Shown here in pieces: positions 32,373 to 34,213 of a stretch of 34,213 nt of DNA; within the stretch, counting starts at the first letter, position 1; every line of letters begins with the position of its first letter. The notes beneath the pieces are model-generated. The model was given only the letters and a program-made list of their open reading frames with translations. It was not told where the DNA came from and searched no databases. Position numbers and translations under genes: made by a program. The stretch comes from Candidatus Gastranaerophilales bacterium (GTDB lineage: Bacteria; Cyanobacteriota; Vampirovibrionia; Gastranaerophilales; Gastranaerophilaceae), in assembly GCA_947857085.1 (NCBI GenBank), contig CANUDF010000012.1, positions 1-34,213 on the forward strand. Direction: 5' to 3'.

Positions 32373-34121
32373 ATGTTCAAATACAAAAAAACAATTTATC
32401 TGGCATTAATAATTATACTAATTTGTGTGCTTACATATATAAAAAATAACAATTATATTTTTATATATATAAACCCTGATAATAATACTACTGTTTATCC
32501 ATACATATCTAAAGCCTCCAAAGAAATTAATTCTATACTTGACAATTCTATAAATACATTAAAAAGTTATACAACCGAAGCCAAAATTGTATACGGAAAC
32601 GGTTATGGCTCAGGATTTTTAAAAAATAACCATACCGCAAGTGATTACGACTACGGCGCCGGAATTTATCTTGGAACTTATAAATATGATGGCAAAAATG
32701 CCTACACAATTGCAGAACAAATAATAAAAATTTCTACACTTTATCAATCCAATTTATACAGTCTTGTAAAAAATTTCAGTTCTGAATTTTATATTCAGCG
32801 TTTACCAGCAGAAAGAGTTATAGGGATCAATGAAGAAGCAAATATTGATGCTAAGCTGATTGCAAAATCAATTGATGAAGCATTAAAAGGTAAACCTTAC
32901 AAAATGCAGATAGATAATGAAATATTTTTCTTGCTGCCAAACGAGGTTGTTCTTCCTAATTATAATTATGTAAAGCTTTATAATAAAGATATATCATATT
33001 TTAACGGTTATAGAAAAATGCTTAGGGAATTAACCGTAACTATTGACTATTATATTGATATACTAGACACCAGAACTAACAAAATTCACAAAATCTCCTT
33101 AATATCTGAAACAGCTCATGGTAAAAGACTTTATCAGCCGGAGTTCAAATATTTTGTGCCTAATGCATATACAAGCATGAAATCATTTAAGCATGTGAAA
33201 GATATCATGCCTTCTCTTGATGATGAAAAATATTTTGAAACAAGAATGATTAATTACTATCACCATTACACATTAAATAAATATGGAAACAGCAAAAAAT
33301 CAGGAAGTCCGTTAAAATCAGTAAAAAGATTATTACAATGCACTGACATAATTGCACCGATTTTACCTGATAATATTGTTGAAGAAATTCATAAAAATGT
33401 TTATGAAATTCTGGAGAGTAAAACTATTGCATTAATTAATGATTATTATATAGCGAATGGTATTTTGTACAATGTTACTAAATCTTCAAGTTTTTATAAG
33501 GATCTTGAAAAAGATAATCAGGTTTCAAAATTAATATCTGATATGGAATTAATTTTAACAGATATGATTAATGATAAGAACTTATCTTATAAGGAGCTGA
33601 AACCTTTATTTGATTACCAAAACTTGATTAACAAGAATAAGAATAATTTAAATGATTTACAACCAATGCTAAAAGAAAAATTTTATCCTACTGTTCAATA
33701 CATGGAAGAATTAATGGCAAAAAATATACCTGATTACTCTAAAATTCAAGTTTATACAACATACCTGAATAAAGTTTTAGAAACAGCCGGTATATACAAT
33801 ATAAAATTTTATAAAGACAGACCTAATCACATATATGTATTTAAAGATAATTTTACTAAACATATTAAACTAACAGATTTTAATAAACTTGATATTATAA
33901 ATGGTTCATATACACGTATATATAATGAAAATACTGTATTTGAGTTTTTAGATCCGAAAGAATTTTATGGAGATACAAGGGATTTAAATTATGGATGGAT
34001 TAGATACAATCCGACTAAATTACAAAATGCAGTTTATGAAGAAATGAAAAAACAGATTATAAAAGACAAACGCAGATATCACTTAAGAATAAAAGCAGGG
34101 TTAATAAGACAAAACTATTGA
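32373..34121 (+). CDS. Membrane-anchored hypothetical protein, 582 aa
   Basis: No family is recognised. An N-terminal hydrophobic helix (about 6-25, after a short basic tail) should anchor or signal the protein, with the remaining about 550 residues outside the cytoplasm. The body is rich in Lys, Asn and Tyr. It contains a Gly/Tyr-rich segment (YGNGYGSGFL then DYDYGAGIYLGTYKY, about 75-105), a central mixed region and a helical Lys-rich C-terminal half. It is divergent from the flippase gene, so a role at the cell surface is possible but unproven. AAAGGAG decides the ATG at 32373 over 32352. Base usage is like the neighbours. It ends 38 nt before tRNA-Thr. Confidence 0.75.
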   Translation: MFKYKKTIYLALIIILICVLTYIKNNNYIFIYINPDNNTTVYPYISKASKEINSILDNSINTLKSYTTEAKIVYGNGYGSGFLKNNHTASDYDYGAGIYLGTYKYDGKNAYTIAEQIIKISTLYQSNLYSLVKNFSSEFYIQRLPAERVIGINEEANIDAKLIAKSIDEALKGKPYKMQIDNEIFFLLPNEVVLPNYNYVKLYNKDISYFNGYRKMLRELTVTIDYYIDILDTRTNKIHKISLISETAHGKRLYQPEFKYFVPNAYTSMKSFKHVKDIMPSLDDEKYFETRMINYYHHYTLNKYGNSKKSGSPLKSVKRLLQCTDIIAPILPDNIVEEIHKNVYEILESKTIALINDYYIANGILYNVTKSSSFYKDLEKDNQVSKLISDMELILTDMINDKNLSYKELKPLFDYQNLINKNKNNLNDLQPMLKEKFYPTVQYMEELMAKNIPDYSKIQVYTTYLNKVLETAGIYNIKFYKDRPNHIYVFKDNFTKHIKLTDFNKLDIINGSYTRIYNENTVFEFLDPKEFYGDTRDLNYGWIRYNPTKLQNAVYEEMKKQIIKDKRRYHLRIKAGLIRQNY

Positions 34122-34146
34122 CATTGATTTTTTTTCTTAATAAAAT
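34118..34146 (+). promoter_or_regulatory. Promoter of tRNA-Thr, overlapping the upstream stop codon
   Basis: TTGACA (34118-34123) and TAAAAT (34141-34146) are exactly 17 bp apart. The -35 contains the TGA stop of the upstream gene. The predicted start is near 34153, six bases before the tRNA. Confidence 0.8.
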
Positions 34147-34158
34147 AATACATGTGAT

Positions 34159-34213
34159 GCCGGCATAGCTCAACGGTAGAGCAACGGTTTTGTAAACCGT
34201 AGGTTGTAGGTTC
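34159..34213 (+). tRNA. trnT: tRNA-Thr (anticodon TGT), 3' end cut by window edge
   Basis: Visible parts are the acceptor 5' strand GCCGGCA, D-arm TAGCTCAACGGTAGAGCA, anticodon arm ACGGT-TTTGTAA-ACCGT with TGT at the anticodon, the variable loop and the start of the T-arm GTAGGTTC. The T-arm 3' strand and acceptor 3' strand lie beyond 34213. Confidence 0.92.

Noticed and set aside
1-34213. CRISPR arrays, insertion sequences, prophage, integrase or attachment sites
   Set aside because: No regularly spaced repeats, transposase, integrase or phage structural genes were seen on either strand; the two tRNA genes are not flanked by an integrase.

Overview
The window is about 34 kb of AT-rich bacterial chromosome made almost entirely of core and envelope genes. 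No phage, insertion sequence, integrase or CRISPR array was found. The best guess for the source is a diderm, non-photosynthetic relative of Cyanobacteria (Vampirovibrionia/Melainabacteria, perhaps Gastranaerophilales). This rests on base composition, the mix of diderm envelope genes with a GatD-type lipid II amidotransferase subunit, a CHASE2-GGDEF sensor, and many AT-rich start regions with a -10 box almost touching the start codon. That assignment is inference; no taxonomic marker was searched.

Layout: (1) 1-37 is the 5' end of rpmE (L31) on the minus strand, diverging from a small ORF, a CHASE2-GGDEF diguanylate cyclase, an exported protein, a TPR protein and proS (450-5653). A perfect bidirectional terminator separates proS from the minus-strand gatD-gtrA pair. 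(2) tatD-tlyA (6899-8463) converges on a minus-strand run: tig, clpP, clpX, polA and a small exported protein (15052 down to 8469). (3) From 15204 to 21798 the plus strand carries a lipid acyltransferase, a nitrilase-family amidohydrolase, DacB (PBP4), then a glycosyltransferase, a Gfo/Idh/MocA sugar dehydrogenase, a CDP-alcohol phosphatidyltransferase, trmL and nnrD, mostly overlapping or closely spaced. (4) A 72-residue gene and anmK lie on the minus strand. Upstream of anmK is a roughly 215-nt apparently non-coding transcription unit with its own promoter, closing stem and terminator, then a control region for two overlapping WYL-family regulator genes that lead into dnaE. (5) tRNA-Gly(GCC) is followed by a bidirectional terminator, a minus-strand 5'-nucleotidase-like protein, a polysaccharide flippase, a large unknown membrane-anchored protein, and the 5' part of tRNA-Thr(UGU) at the edge.

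Functionally the genes cover translation (rpmE, proS, trmL, tlyA, two tRNAs), protein folding and degradation (tig, clpP, clpX), replication and repair (polA, dnaE, tatD) and envelope building or recycling (gatD, gtrA, acyltransferase, dacB, anmK, flippase, glycosyltransferase set). The most unusual parts are the structured RNA unit at 23244-23460, the PafBC-like tandem WYL pair beside dnaE with a dyad operator, a repeated leaderless-type start architecture, and a 5'-nucleotidase homologue whose catalytic dyad is replaced.
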